A stretch of 64,000 nt of DNA from Rhodobacteraceae bacterium SB2 (GCA_001642945.1 LGRT01000011.1:1-64000), one strand, 5' to 3'; counted from the stretch's first letter, positions 54,353 to 64,000 are shown. Numbers and translations: made by a program. The notes: generated by a model not told the origin, from the sequence alone.

Positions 54353-55219
54353 TTAGGCCGAGGTTGATGAGGCCCAGTCCCAATAAGCCTCTTTAAGCTG
54401 CCCGGCAATCGGGCCGATTTGAAAATGCGTTTCTTCAATCGCGGTGACGGGTGTGATTTTTTGCATATTTCCGGTCATAAAAACTTCATCTGCGGCGTAA
54501 AAATCATCAAAACTCAAAACGGTTTCATGAATAGGAATGCCCATATCTTTTAAATGCGTGATATGACGCGCGCGCGTGATACCGGCTAAGAACGTGCCAT
54601 TTGGCGCCGGAGTAAACACCTCGCCATCGCGCGCCATGAAAATATTTGCCGTGGCAGTTTCTGCCACATTGCCCATAGCATCTGCAACCAACGCATTGCT
54701 GAACCCGTTGCGGCGTGCTTCTACCAGCATGCGCGCATTATTGGGATAGAGACAGCCAGCTTTTGCATTTACCACGGCGCTTTCTAAAATAGGCCTGCGA
54801 AATTGCGTGCGCCCCAAGGTTGCGCTGGTTTTGGGGGCTGCAAAGGGGATTTCTTCAAGCGAAATGGCAAAGCCTGTGGTGTCAGCGCTTGGAACGATGG
54901 CCGTCAGATCCCCATCTATCCCCCAATACATGGGGCGAATATAAACCGCGGCGGATGTCGCGTAGCTCGCAAGCCCTTCCCAGATCAGGGCTTTCATCTC
55001 AGAAACACTATATGTTGGTGTGAGCATTAGGGCCTTTGCTGACGCGTTTACCCGCGCACAATGCGCCTCCAAATCGGGGACAACCCCGTTAAAATAGCGT
55101 GCCCCATCGAAGACGCCTGAGCCCAACCAAGCCCCATGGTCGGCAGCTTTCATCACAGCAATATCGCCATCATGCCATTGGCCGTTGAAAAAGGTTTTTA
55201 TGTTGCTGCCCGTTGCCAT
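54353..55219 (-). CDS. ilvE: Branched-chain amino acid aminotransferase
   Basis: A class IV PLP aminotransferase of 288 residues. The PLP lysine is in VVNAKAGCLYPNN, the Glu in NVAETATANIF and the phosphate site in LAGITRARHI. It interconverts branched-chain amino acids and 2-oxoacids; D-amino acid or aminodeoxychorismate activity is a less likely alternative. ATG 55219 has AGGAGGGG; the frame opening at 55294 was rejected. Confidence 0.82.
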   Translation of the reverse strand: MATGSNIKTFFNGQWHDGDIAVMKAADHGAWLGSGVFDGARYFNGVVPDLEAHCARVNASAKALMLTPTYSVSEMKALIWEGLASYATSAAVYIRPMYWGIDGDLTAIVPSADTTGFAISLEEIPFAAPKTSATLGRTQFRRPILESAVVNAKAGCLYPNNARMLVEARRNGFSNALVADAMGNVAETATANIFMARDGEVFTPAPNGTFLAGITRARHITHLKDMGIPIHETVLSFDDFYAADEVFMTGNMQKITPVTAIEETHFQIGPIAGQLKEAYWDWASSTSA

Positions 55220-55383
55220 TGACCCCTCCTTTTGGATACCCCAGCTCACGACGAGGCATTCTTTATGGCACCCTGACAAAAGACGGGTTCGCATGCAAGA
55301 GCCTGCCGAACCCTATTCGCGCGGCGTTAGTAAGACTGGGAAGTTTATGGGATTGCTTGCTTTGTGAGCGCAGGCAGCAGGGC

Positions 55384-56424
55384 TTAACTGCGCAGCAACC
55401 CCATAATATCATAAGTTTGGTTCAATATGGGCTGAGCAATTTTTCGAGCCCGCTCGGCCCCATTGGCCAATACACGGTCGATCTCGTCCGGGTCCTGCAT
55501 CAACCCGTTCATTTCAGCCGAAATTGGTGAAAGCGTGGCGACCGCGCGGTCAATCAGCATTGGTTTGAACTCGGAAAATTGTCTGCCGCCAATGTCATTT
55601 AGAACCGCGTCAACGGATTGATCTTCCAAAGCGGCATAGATCGCCACCAAATTGCGCGCTTCGGGGCGATTTTCCAATCCGGCTTCTTCGGAAGGTAGGG
55701 CATCGGGGTCGGTTTTGGCTTTGCGGAATTTCTGGGCAATGCTGTCTGCATCATCGCTCATATTTATGCGGCTCAGGTCAGAAGGGTCTGATTTTGACAT
55801 TTTTTTTGATCCGTCGCGTAAGCTCATCACGCGGGCCGCAGGCCCCCCGATCACCGGCTCGGTAATTGGAAAAAAATCCACCCCGAAATCATGGTTGAAC
55901 TTGGTTGCAATATCTCTTGTTAATTCAAGATGTTGCTTTTGATCATCGCCCACGGGCACATGGGTTGCGTGATAGAGTAAAATATCTGCGGCCATCAATG
56001 CGGGATATCCAAATAAGCCAAGCGATGCATTTTCTGCATTTTTTCCAGCTTTGTCTTTGAATTGGGTCATCCGCTTCATCCACCCCATGCGGGCGATACA
56101 ATTGAAAATCCACCCCAATTGAGCATGTTCGGGAACTGCGGATTGATTGAATAAAATTGACTGCTCCGGTTTTAATCCGGCAGCAATAAAAAACGCCGCC
56201 AATTCACGGGTGTTTTTGCGCAAGTTGGCCGGATCTTGCCAGACGGTCACCGCGTGTAGATCCACCATGCAATATAAGGATTCATGGTTAGGGCTTTGCA
56301 TATGCACAAACCGCTTTACGGCGCCCAAATAATTGCCAAGCGTTAACCCGCCCGATGGCTGAACACCTGAAAAAACGCGCTTTTCAAATGGGCTTGGGGA
56401 TGGTGTTTGAGCGGCATCCGACAT
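55384..56424 (-). CDS. trpS: Tryptophanyl-tRNA synthetase
   Basis: A class I synthetase of 346 residues. The HIGH-equivalent is [12 protein letters not shown], the KMSKS loop is [10 protein letters not shown], and the Trp-site block [15 protein letters not shown] is present. It charges tRNA-Trp in the cytoplasm. GGAGAAC precedes the ATG. It diverges from a rhomboid-fold gene. Confidence 0.93.
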   Translation of the reverse strand: MSDAAQTPSPSPFEKRVFSGVQPSGGLTLGNYLGAVKRFVHMQSPNHESLYCMVDLHAVTVWQDPANLRKNTRELAAFFIAAGLKPEQSILFNQSAVPEHAQLGWIFNCIARMGWMKRMTQFKDKAGKNAENASLGLFGYPALMAADILLYHATHVPVGDDQKQHLELTRDIATKFNHDFGVDFFPITEPVIGGPAARVMSLRDGSKKMSKSDPSDLSRINMSDDADSIAQKFRKAKTDPDALPSEEAGLENRPEARNLVAIYAALEDQSVDAVLNDIGGRQFSEFKPMLIDRAVATLSPISAEMNGLMQDPDEIDRVLANGAERARKIAQPILNQTYDIMGLLRS

Positions 56425-56499
56425 AAGTGTTCTCCAAAGGGCAATCTACTGCGTGTCGATTAACTGCAGCTTCAAGGCCCGTCAAGCAAAGGGAGTGCG

Positions 56500-57195
56500 A
56501 TGTCTTTCAATCCGGAAACACCCAAAGCTGCGGCGTTGAACCCGATGCCGCCCGTCGTCATGGCGCTTTTTTTGATGATTGCGGGGGTAGAGGCCCTATT
56601 TGCCTTGGCATCGATTGGGGTTTTGGGTGAAGGGTTTGACGCCTCTTGGCGGTTTTTTGCGATTGAGCGCTATGGAATGAACACAAATCTTGTGTCATGG
56701 ATGCGCGAAACTCAGGATTACGGCGCGGAACATTTGGTGCGCTTTGTTACGTTTTCCTTCTTGCATGCGTCTTTTATGCAGGCAGCGATCGCTTGTGCGC
56801 TGTTTTTGGCGATGGGCAAAATGGTTGGCAGCGTGTTTTCCGCCCCTGCCGTATTAATGTTCTTTTTTGTGTCAGCGGCGCTGGGCGCGTTGGTTTACTG
56901 CCTGATTGCGCCAGAGGCAGGCTGGTTATTTGGGGCTTTTCCAGGGATTTATGGGTTAATCGGGGCCTATACTTTTCTGCTTTGGGTGTCATTAAAGGCG
57001 CAGCAGGCGCCGGCAGGCAAAGCGTTTAACATGATTGCGATGCTGATCGGGATCCAGCTTGTCTTTGGAATATTCTTGAGCGGCAGATTATTGTGGATCG
57101 CCGATTTGGCCGGATTTTTAGGCGGCTTCACCCTATCTGTTTTATTGCTTCCGGGTGGGCTTGCGCGTCTAACGCAAGCGCTGCGCCGTGATTAA
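56500..57195 (+). CDS. Rhomboid-fold membrane protein lacking catalytic residues
   Basis: A 231-residue protein with about six membrane helices and a rhomboid layout. In place of the catalytic GASG motif it reads GAFPGIYGLIG (145-155), with Phe147 where serine is expected. In the last helix ADLAGFLGG has Asp202 at the position of the catalytic histidine. The HxxxN of the second helix is also absent. It is therefore predicted to be a pseudoprotease that binds membrane proteins without cutting. GGGAG precedes the ATG. It ends tail-to-tail with murJ, overlapping by 4 bases. Confidence 0.72.
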   Translation: MSFNPETPKAAALNPMPPVVMALFLMIAGVEALFALASIGVLGEGFDASWRFFAIERYGMNTNLVSWMRETQDYGAEHLVRFVTFSFLHASFMQAAIACALFLAMGKMVGSVFSAPAVLMFFFVSAALGALVYCLIAPEAGWLFGAFPGIYGLIGAYTFLLWVSLKAQQAPAGKAFNMIAMLIGIQLVFGIFLSGRLLWIADLAGFLGGFTLSVLLLPGGLARLTQALRRD

Positions 57196-58733
57196 GGCTT
57201 TTTAAAACTGGCCTTTATCTCTTGCAGCGAGAAGGCCTTTAATCTTTCACCCAGCCAAAGATATAATCCCGCGCCCGCGATTACCAAGAAGAGCGCATAG
57301 AAAATTCGCCCAGAAACGCTGGTGACAGCGGGGCTGATAAAAAATTGTATGCCGTAAAGAGCAGCCCCTAAGAAAAGGCTGGCAATGCACATGCGCAGCA
57401 AGCGGTTTTTCAAACCGGCCTCCGGTTTTAAAATATTGTCAAAGCCGCGCGCGCCCCAAAACAGCAGCCCGACCATTGCCCAAGCCGAAAGACTGGTGGC
57501 AATGGCCGCGGCCACCCAGCCAATAAATGGCATAAGACCGATGGCTAAGGCGGCATTGATCGCCATGCCTACAAGCGCAAATCGAAAAGGCCTGCGCGTA
57601 TCTTCGCGCGCAAAATACAATGGTTGCAGGAGCTTTTGCAGCACAAAAGCGGGCAAGCCCAATCCGTAGATAGCGGTCGCAAGTGCCATCGCTTGCGCGT
57701 CAAGGCGGGAGGTTGCGCCATGTTCAAAAAGCGCAGAGACGAAAGGATAGGGCACCACGCAGAGCGCCATTGCGGCCGGTAAACTCAGCGCTAATGTGAT
57801 TTCGGTTGCGCTTGAAAAGGCTTGTTTTGCCCCTGCTTGATCATTTGCCTGCAAGCGTCGTGACAATTCGGGTAAGAGCACAATGCCCACAGCAATTCCA
57901 ACCACGCCCAGGGGCAACTGATACAGGCGATCAGCCCCATAAAGCCAACTGACGGCGCCGGGATGTTGACTGGCGACCAATTGTCCGACCAATAAATTGA
58001 TTTGCAGCACGCCATTGGCCAAGGCTGCGGGTACCGCAATCCGCACCAGCTGTCGCATTTCGGGGCTAAAGCTGGGCCGTCCCAACCGAATCGGAAGCCC
58101 GGCGGCCTGCGCCACCCGCCATAGCGCGGTCAATTGCACAATCCCCGCAATTGGAACCGCCCAAATCAGATAATAGATGACCGCATGGTTCATCACCCAT
58201 CCCAGACAAAGCGCGCAAATAATGATGATATTTAAGAAGACAGGCGCGGCGGCGGCCATAGCGAAGCGCCCTTGGGCATTCAGCGCACCAGACAGCAGAG
58301 CGCTGAGCGAGATAAGAAAGATATAAGGAAACATCACGCGGCCATATTCAACTGCCATATCAAAGCGGGCATCGCCCACGAACCCCTGCGCGGTAAGCCA
58401 GACAAGCGCTGGCATGAACACCAGCGCCAGCGCTGTCAAAAGCGCCAGCGCAAAGGCAAGCCCGCCCATCGCCTGGCTGGCAAATCCGATCGGGTTGTCT
58501 TGGGCCTCAAGGCGCTTTGAAAACAGAGGCACAAAAGCGGCGTTAAAAGCGCCTTCTGCAAAGAACCGCCGAAACATATTGGGCAAACGAAATGCAACCA
58601 CAAACGCGTCTAACACCGGCCCTGCGCCAATCAACATATAGAGCAAGACCTCGCGGGCCATGCCCAGCACGCGGCTGAGCAAAGTCCAAAAGCCGACTGT
58701 CATAATGCCTTTGAGCAGTCGCGGCCCACTCAT
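57192..58733 (-). CDS. murJ: MurJ, lipid II flippase
   Basis: A 513-residue MOP-superfamily protein with about 14 membrane helices. It has the MurJ opening GFWTLLSRVLGMAREVLL and RLPNMFRRFFAEGAFNAAFVP. It flips lipid II to the periplasm for peptidoglycan synthesis. The start overlaps the glnD stop (ATGA), a pairing common in alphaproteobacteria. Confidence 0.92.
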   Translation of the reverse strand: MSGPRLLKGIMTVGFWTLLSRVLGMAREVLLYMLIGAGPVLDAFVVAFRLPNMFRRFFAEGAFNAAFVPLFSKRLEAQDNPIGFASQAMGGLAFALALLTALALVFMPALVWLTAQGFVGDARFDMAVEYGRVMFPYIFLISLSALLSGALNAQGRFAMAAAAPVFLNIIIICALCLGWVMNHAVIYYLIWAVPIAGIVQLTALWRVAQAAGLPIRLGRPSFSPEMRQLVRIAVPAALANGVLQINLLVGQLVASQHPGAVSWLYGADRLYQLPLGVVGIAVGIVLLPELSRRLQANDQAGAKQAFSSATEITLALSLPAAMALCVVPYPFVSALFEHGATSRLDAQAMALATAIYGLGLPAFVLQKLLQPLYFAREDTRRPFRFALVGMAINAALAIGLMPFIGWVAAAIATSLSAWAMVGLLFWGARGFDNILKPEAGLKNRLLRMCIASLFLGAALYGIQFFISPAVTSVSGRIFYALFLVIAGAGLYLWLGERLKAFSLQEIKASFKKP

Positions 58734-61495
58734 GTTGAAGCGCGCTCAACGCCCAGCTCGATTGCTTCGCGTAGCTTGCGTTCCAGCATTTTTTGCTTGG
58801 ATTGGTTGTAAAATTTCAGACCAAACATGTCTTTTACATAAAAACTATCAACAACTTGTTCGCCATAAGTGGCGATGACTGCTGATGCGATATAGACGTT
58901 GGTATTGGCCAAAGTGCGTGTCAGATCAAACAACAGGCCCGGACGATCCCGCGTGTCGACTTCGATGATCGTGTAAATTTCGGAGCCGTCATTATCAAAG
59001 CTGATGGAGGTCGGAACTTTAAAGGCTTTTTCGCGTTTTTTGAATTTGTCTTTATCCTGAATCGCAACTCGCGCCACCACTTTGCCCATCAATGTCTTAT
59101 TGATCATTTGTTTCAAACGGTTGAACTTTTCGGGCTCATAAGGGTTTCCCGCCGCGTCTTGAATCCAAAACGCTGCCGTCGCAAACCCATCTTTGGTGGT
59201 ATAGCTGCGCGCATCAACGACATTGGCCCCCACCAGTGCCAGAGCGCCCGCCAAGCTGGAAAAAATGCCGGGATGGTCGACGCAGGCAAAACACACGCGG
59301 GTTGCTGCGCGGTCTCCATCTGCATAGAAGTCGATGGCAATTTCATCCTCTTTTAAATCGCGGAGCAAACCGGCAAACACCACATGCGCGGTGACATGTA
59401 ATCCCTGCCAATAGGGAGGATAATGGCGCGCAACTTCGGTTTTAAGGTCTTTGGCATCCCAATCTTTTAAATGCAGACGTAGGTTTTTCTTACCCTCGCT
59501 GCCACGCGATTCGCGGTTCAAAGCGTCTTGGCCATTCTCTAACGCGCGGCGGGTCTGCCGATAGAGTGCCCGGATCAAAACCGCTTTCCAATTGTTCCAA
59601 GTGTTGGGACCAACAGCGCGAATATCGCAGACGGTCAACACGGTTAGCAGATCCAAGCGCTTTAGGGTTTGCACGGCTTTGACAAAGTCGCGCACCGTTC
59701 GAGGATCAGCAATATCGCGTTTTTGCGCCAAATCAGACATCAATAAATGGTATCTCACAAGCCATTCTACGGTTTCCACATCGGCTTTGTTCAAGCCAAG
59801 CCGCGGAGCCACTTTGCGCGCAATTTGCGCTCCAATCACCGAATGATCTTCATTGCGGCCTTTGCCGATATCATGCAGCAGAAGGGCAACGTAAATCACC
59901 TTCCGGTTCAGACCCTCTTTCAAAATAGAACTGGCAATGGGCAATTCTTCGATCAATTCGCCGCGCTCGATCTGGGCAAGGTTCCGGATACATTGGATCG
60001 TATGCTCATCCACCGTGTAGCTGTGGTACATATTGAATTGCATCATCGCGACGATGGGCTCAAATTCGGGGATGAAGGCTGACAAGGCCCCCAATTCATT
60101 CATCCGTCTCAGGGCACGTTCTGGATTGCCATGTTTTAAGAGCAGATCCAGAAAAATCCGTTGTGCTTCGGGGGTTTGACGCAGGGTTTCGTCAAATAAA
60201 TGCAGATTGGCTGAGATTAACCGCATCGCATCTGGATGTATCAGCAGGCCAGTCCGCAGCGCTTCTTCGAATAACCGCAACAGATTAAGCGGATCGCTCA
60301 GAAAATTTTCAGGCGCGGAGATACTCAGCCTGTTATGCAGCACCATATAATCGGATTTCACAGTGGGGCGTTTGCGAAAAATCCGTTCTAAAAGTGGCTC
60401 GCTTTTGACATGGCTTGCCTCGAGCGCCGTTAAGAAAATACGCGTTAAATCCCCAACGCTGGTTGCTTGACGGAAATAATCTTGCATGAAAATTTCAACT
60501 GCTGGCCGGCCCGCGCGGTCATGATAACCCATGCGATCAGCCAGTTCGATTTGCATATCGAAGGATAAAGTTTCAACCGCGCGCCCGCTTATAAGATGCA
60601 AATGGCTGCGCACTGCCCATAAAAAAGCCTCTGCCTTGACGAAAATTTGATGTTCTTCCGGCGTGATAACGTTTAACGAGACCAGATCGGCCGTTGAGGC
60701 GGATCGATATACATATTTGGTAATCCAAAACAGCGATTGCAGGTCGCGCAGGCCGCCTTTTCCCTCTTTGACATTCGGCTCGACCATATAGCGCTGGCCG
60801 CCTTGCTTTTCATGCCGGGCTTCGCGTTCTTGCAATTTCGCCTCAATGAACTCTTTTTCGCTGCCCGAGAATAAATCACTCCAAAGCTTGGCGGATAGTG
60901 CGTCGGCAAGGCTTTGATCACCGCAGAGGTTGCGCTGTTCCAGCATGGCGGTGCGAATCGTATAATCATTCGCGCCCAAGCGCAGACAATCTTTTACAGT
61001 GCGTGATGAATGCCCCACTTTCAGCTTAAGATCCCAAAGGATATAGAGCATCGTTTCAATCAGACTTTCGGCCCAAGGCGTGATTTTATACGGGGTTAAA
61101 AAAAGCAAATCAACATCGGAAAACGGAGCCATTTCGCCGCGGCCATACCCCCCGACCGCAACAACAGAAAGCCGCTCGCTTTCGGTGGGATTGGCGAGGG
61201 GATGCAGGAAGGTTGAGGCGACAAACCAGGTTGTTTTAACAATACAATCGGTCAGGTAAGTGTAAGATCTGGTCACCTCATGCGCGCTGAACGGGCTTTT
61301 AGAAAAAGCATGGGCAATATGTTCCATACCCGCAATTTGACGCGCTTTCAGCTCTGTCGCCAAGCCCGCCCTTATGTCTTTACTGTCTGACAACGTGACT
61401 AGCTTGGCTTTGATAAAGGCAACCATAGTTTCAGAGTCGAAAATCATTTCAGCTGGCGAAATCATTGGTAGATCGGGCCTGTCGAAGTGAAGCAT
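58730..61495 (-). CDS. glnD: GlnD, PII uridylyltransferase / uridylyl-removing enzyme
   Basis: A protein of about 921 residues with four parts. The nucleotidyltransferase motif is GGYGRGEMAPFSDVDLLFL; a helical linker follows; the HD domain has LLHDIGKGRNEDHS; and two C-terminal ACT domains follow (FACVDHPGIFSSLAGAL and IEVDTRDRPGLLFDLTRTL). It senses glutamine and modifies PII to control nitrogen metabolism. ATG 61495 lies just after the stop of the upstream lipoprotein gene; a TTG at 61543 would overlap that gene by 41 bases. Confidence 0.92.
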   Translation of the reverse strand: MLHFDRPDLPMISPAEMIFDSETMVAFIKAKLVTLSDSKDIRAGLATELKARQIAGMEHIAHAFSKSPFSAHEVTRSYTYLTDCIVKTTWFVASTFLHPLANPTESERLSVVAVGGYGRGEMAPFSDVDLLFLTPYKITPWAESLIETMLYILWDLKLKVGHSSRTVKDCLRLGANDYTIRTAMLEQRNLCGDQSLADALSAKLWSDLFSGSEKEFIEAKLQEREARHEKQGGQRYMVEPNVKEGKGGLRDLQSLFWITKYVYRSASTADLVSLNVITPEEHQIFVKAEAFLWAVRSHLHLISGRAVETLSFDMQIELADRMGYHDRAGRPAVEIFMQDYFRQATSVGDLTRIFLTALEASHVKSEPLLERIFRKRPTVKSDYMVLHNRLSISAPENFLSDPLNLLRLFEEALRTGLLIHPDAMRLISANLHLFDETLRQTPEAQRIFLDLLLKHGNPERALRRMNELGALSAFIPEFEPIVAMMQFNMYHSYTVDEHTIQCIRNLAQIERGELIEELPIASSILKEGLNRKVIYVALLLHDIGKGRNEDHSVIGAQIARKVAPRLGLNKADVETVEWLVRYHLLMSDLAQKRDIADPRTVRDFVKAVQTLKRLDLLTVLTVCDIRAVGPNTWNNWKAVLIRALYRQTRRALENGQDALNRESRGSEGKKNLRLHLKDWDAKDLKTEVARHYPPYWQGLHVTAHVVFAGLLRDLKEDEIAIDFYADGDRAATRVCFACVDHPGIFSSLAGALALVGANVVDARSYTTKDGFATAAFWIQDAAGNPYEPEKFNRLKQMINKTLMGKVVARVAIQDKDKFKKREKAFKVPTSISFDNDGSEIYTIIEVDTRDRPGLLFDLTRTLANTNVYIASAVIATYGEQVVDSFYVKDMFGLKFYNQSKQKMLERKLREAIELGVERAST

Positions 61496-61502
61496 CGACA
61501 GA

Positions 61503-62675
61503 TTAGAAGCTGAAGAACTCGAATGCTGCGGGCGCTGGGTCAAGAATTACCACCTGTTTGTCTTGGATCGTTGCGATAGCCAGACCACGCTCGTTGGTGC
61601 CGTCTTTCCTAAGTCTGAAAATACCATCGACGCCTTCAAAGCCGGCTGTTTGGGTTAAGGCTGCTGCGCCTAACGCGTTGTTGGTGCCACGGGCGACCAA
61701 TGCGCCAATTGCGGCGACGCCATCATATGCCAGGCCCGCAAGCTGGTGTGGTTTACTGGAAAATGTCGCTTCATAGCGCGTTGAAAAACTTTGAGCGCGC
61801 GCGTAATCGGGCAAAGCGAACAGCCCCCCCTGCACGCCTGAGAGCGCCAGAGTTTGCGCCGGCACATCCCAGCGTGCAAGGCCTGCATATTGCACTTTAG
61901 CGGGATCAATCCCAGCTTCGGGCAGCAATTGCACCAACAGCCCCAAAGCGCCGGCCGTGGTTGAGGTTAATAAAATAGTATCGGCCTCTTCAATCTCGAC
62001 AGCGGCGCGAATGAGCGGAATCGCGGCAACAACCCCCTCTTGCGAGAACTCAAACGCCTGACTATGCGCGATTTTTAAGCTGGAATATTGGGCGGCCTTT
62101 TCCAAAGCGCTGCGCCCTGCTTCCCCTTCCAGATTATCCGGGTAAACAATCACAGCGCGTTGTTTTCCTGATCGTGCAAGATAACCGACCACCCTTTCAG
62201 CCGTATTGTCAAAGGTCTTTCCAAGCACGAAGACGTTGCCACCGGCGATGGCGCTGCTGTTTGAAAAGCTTAAAACATTCACACCTTCATCCGCGACAGC
62301 CAGGCCCGCGGCGTTTGCGGCTTCAGCAAAAAGCGGCCCAATGATAATTTTTGCACCCTGATCAACCGCGGTTTGGGCCTGTTGCGCGGCGATACCACTG
62401 CGCCCTGCAGTGTCATAAACGCGCAGGTCAATTTTGACCGGTTCCAAATCAGAAACCGCCATTCGCGCGGCTTGCTCTAAACTTCCGGCGATCTCGGCGG
62501 CGTTTTGCGAAGATGTCGGAACCAACAATGCGATTGGAATGGGCTCTTGGGGAGCCAGCCTGGGAGCGGTGCCAATCGTTGATGTGTCAGGCGCGCAGGC
62601 GCTTATAAAAGCTGCCAGCAAGATCCCGGCCAGCGCGCGTAGACCTTTATGACGAAATGAAATAGATACTCTCAT
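61503..62675 (-). CDS. LpoA-like lipoprotein, penicillin-binding protein activator
   Basis: A 390-residue lipoprotein: signal peptide with lipobox FISAC, then a periplasmic-binding-protein-like (Leu/Ile/Val type) domain with PIPIALLVPTSSQNAAEIAG and KIIIGPLFAEAANAAG. It corresponds to the C-terminal part of E. coli LpoA, which activates PBP1A. The position divergent from rsmI-yraN matches the lpoA-rsmI-yraN neighbourhood known elsewhere. AAAGGAG precedes the ATG. Confidence 0.8.
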   Translation of the reverse strand: MRVSISFRHKGLRALAGILLAAFISACAPDTSTIGTAPRLAPQEPIPIALLVPTSSQNAAEIAGSLEQAARMAVSDLEPVKIDLRVYDTAGRSGIAAQQAQTAVDQGAKIIIGPLFAEAANAAGLAVADEGVNVLSFSNSSAIAGGNVFVLGKTFDNTAERVVGYLARSGKQRAVIVYPDNLEGEAGRSALEKAAQYSSLKIAHSQAFEFSQEGVVAAIPLIRAAVEIEEADTILLTSTTAGALGLLVQLLPEAGIDPAKVQYAGLARWDVPAQTLALSGVQGGLFALPDYARAQSFSTRYEATFSSKPHQLAGLAYDGVAAIGALVARGTNNALGAAALTQTAGFEGVDGIFRLRKDGTNERGLAIATIQDKQVVILDPAPAAFEFFSF

Positions 62676-62755
62676 ACATATGCTCCTTTAACAGGGGTTT
62701 AGCACAGCTCTTTCGCCGGTGCGACAAGAAAGCTAAGAATGATAAGGGCAAAGCC

Positions 62756-63616
62756 GTGAGTAAGCGCAACATCCATTTGGCACCAGGGCTTTATTTTGTG
62801 GCCACCCCGATCGGGACCGCGCGCGACATCACTTTGCGTGCGCTCGATATTCTAACAAATGTTGATATTTTAGCGGCTGAAGATACCCGAAGCCTGCGAA
62901 AATTAATGGATATTCACGGCGTGGCTTTGAATGAGCGCCCGCTATTGGCCTATCATGATCACAATGGCGCGCGCATGCGGCCTAAATTAATGCAATATTT
63001 ACAAGAAGGCCGGTCTGTTGCCTATGCGTCGGAGGCGGGAACGCCGCTTATTGCTGATCCGGGCTTTGACCTAAGTAAAACGGCCGCTGAGGCTGGTGTT
63101 TTGGTCACCACAGCGCCCGGGCCATCCGCGGTGATAACCGCGCTGACGCTGGCCGGTTTGCCCACCGATCGCTTTTTGTTTGAAGGCTTTGTTCCCAACG
63201 CAAGATCTGCGCGGCTTGCGGCTTTGAGGAATTTGTTAAACGTGCCAGCAACTTTGGTGTTTTACGAATCTCCTAAACGTCTTGTGCCATTTTTGCAGGA
63301 TGCCTGCGCGGTTTATGGCGAAAATAGGCAGGCTGCGTATTGCCGCGAATTAACCAAAAAGTTTGAAGATATCCAACGCGGAACATTGGCAGAGTTGTTG
63401 GCCAAGGCGCAAACTGGGCCTGTCAAAGGCGAGATTGTCGTGATCATTGACCGGGCGCAGTCATCTCCTGTTAATGAAAGTGATATAGAAGCGCAGTTGA
63501 AAATAGCATTGCAATCAATGTCGGTGCGAGACGCGGCTGAGTTTGTGGCACAGGCGCATGGCGTGGCGAAACGCAAAATTTATCAGATGGCTTTGGACAT
63601 TGAGCAGAAACCTTAA
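62756..63616 (+). CDS. rsmI: RsmI, 16S rRNA (cytidine1402-2'-O)-methyltransferase
   Basis: A 286-residue tetrapyrrole-methylase-fold enzyme. Motifs are LYFVATPIGTARDITLRAL, ILAAEDTRSLRKLM, SEAGTPLIADPG and TAPGPSAVITAL. It 2'-O-methylates C1402 in the ribosomal P site. Start is GTG 62756 with AAGGG upstream. It overlaps the yraN-like gene by 17 bases. Confidence 0.9.
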   Translation: MSKRNIHLAPGLYFVATPIGTARDITLRALDILTNVDILAAEDTRSLRKLMDIHGVALNERPLLAYHDHNGARMRPKLMQYLQEGRSVAYASEAGTPLIADPGFDLSKTAAEAGVLVTTAPGPSAVITALTLAGLPTDRFLFEGFVPNARSARLAALRNLLNVPATLVFYESPKRLVPFLQDACAVYGENRQAAYCRELTKKFEDIQRGTLAELLAKAQTGPVKGEIVVIIDRAQSSPVNESDIEAQLKIALQSMSVRDAAEFVAQAHGVAKRKIYQMALDIEQKP

Positions 63617-64000
63617 AGGAAACAAGGCTTATTATTCAGGCTTAGCCGCTGAAAACAAAATAGCAAAAGCATATAGAGCTGGCGGATATCACTTGGAGGC
63701 GCAGCGGTGGAGATCTTTGGCCGGCGAAATAGATCTGATTTTCAAAACCTCGGTCTGTTGGGTTTTTGTTGAGGTCAAGAAATCGCAAAATCATGAAAGA
63801 GCTGCGCAGCTGTTACCAGCGTTTCAAAGACGCCGCATTATTGCTGCTGCGCAGGTGTTTATGGGGCAGGTGCGATCTGCGCCCTGCATGGCGATGCGCT
63901 TTGATCTGGCTTTGATCGATCGTTTCGGCGCCATTTTAATTGTAGAAAACGTATTTTTTTCAGAGGATTTTCAAGAACCATCAGAGATGGGTTTTATTTA
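63600..64000 (+). CDS. YraN/UPF0102-family nuclease-like protein, 3' edge cut
   Basis: The frame runs to the window end with the stop codon probably just outside (final bases TA), giving about 133 residues. YraN features are visible: GLAAENKIAKAYRAGGYHLEAQRWRS, then AGEIDLIF and VFVEVKKS, the D-ExK restriction-endonuclease-like core. Start is a TTG inside the rsmI 3' end; no better start exists. The family acts in DNA processing, but its role is unknown. Confidence 0.82.
   Translation, partial: MSRNLKGNKAYYSGLAAENKIAKAYRAGGYHLEAQRWRSLAGEIDLIFKTSVCWVFVEVKKSQNHERAAQLLPAFQRRRIIAAAQVFMGQVRSAPCMAMRFDLALIDRFGAILIVENVFFSEDFQEPSEMGFI

Noticed and set aside
1-64000. tRNA, rRNA, riboswitch or CRISPR array
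   Set aside because: Intergenic stretches were read through and no convincing structure or repeat array was seen.

Overview
The window looks like a chromosomal segment of a marine alphaproteobacterium of the Roseobacter group (Rhodobacteraceae in the broad sense). The evidence is gene content: a DMSP lyase-like cupin, a complete sox thiosulfate-oxidation locus in Paracoccus/Roseobacter order, a glp-type glycerol ABC transporter, serine-cycle enzymes and a TIGR02186/TauE pair. Base composition looks moderate (near 50% by eye), lower than most cultured roseobacters. A pelagic RCA/Planktomarina-like lineage would fit, but that is only an inference. No rRNA, tRNA or CRISPR array was recognised.

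Layout. 1-3.2 kb: accessory, AT-richer stretch with a small secreted protein flanked by a diverged direct repeat, a DddQ-type DMSP lyase, a membrane fatty-acid hydroxylase and an IS3-type transposase relic. 3.3-9.3 kb: glycerol ABC transporter operon glpV-S-T-P-Q-U. 9.4-13.6 kb: BlaI/BlaR1-like pair with a candidate operator, tandem GFA-family genes, and about 1.8 kb of non-coding or decayed sequence. 13.6-19.9 kb: glyoxylate/serine-cycle island, sgaA-mtkA-mtkB-hydroxypyruvate reductase on the minus strand, a LuxR-type regulator with an atypical receiver domain, and malyl-CoA lyase on the plus strand. 20.3-25.8 kb: M29 aminopeptidase, xylitol dehydrogenase-like MDR, YkgJ-type cysteine-cluster protein, TPR-methyltransferase.

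25.9-41.7 kb: the sox locus. A minus-strand regulatory/transport arm (soxS, a secreted GlcG-like protein, frameshifted soxR, soxT) diverges from soxVWXYZAB, which is followed by a 5-aminolevulinate synthase gene. A second soxT and soxH lie on the minus strand and diverge from soxCDEF. SoxYZ carries the sulfur substrate, SoxXA attaches it, SoxB hydrolyses it, SoxCD oxidises the sulfane sulfur, SoxV/W/S supply reductant, and SoxEF is an accessory flavocytochrome. Three of the control regions share an ATTCA-N6-TGAAT motif, probably the SoxR operator, while the soxR frame itself is broken by one base in a homopolymer.

42-64 kb: mostly housekeeping and transport. There is an aquaporin, a GMC-oxidoreductase relic, a thioesterase, an SDR dehydrogenase, TIGR02186/TauE, a BMP-type nucleoside ABC transporter, rimI-tsaB-nfuA, a universal stress protein, a branched-chain aminotransferase, trpS, a rhomboid-fold protein lacking its catalytic residues, murJ, glnD, an LpoA-like lipoprotein, rsmI and yraN (its last codon cut by the window edge).
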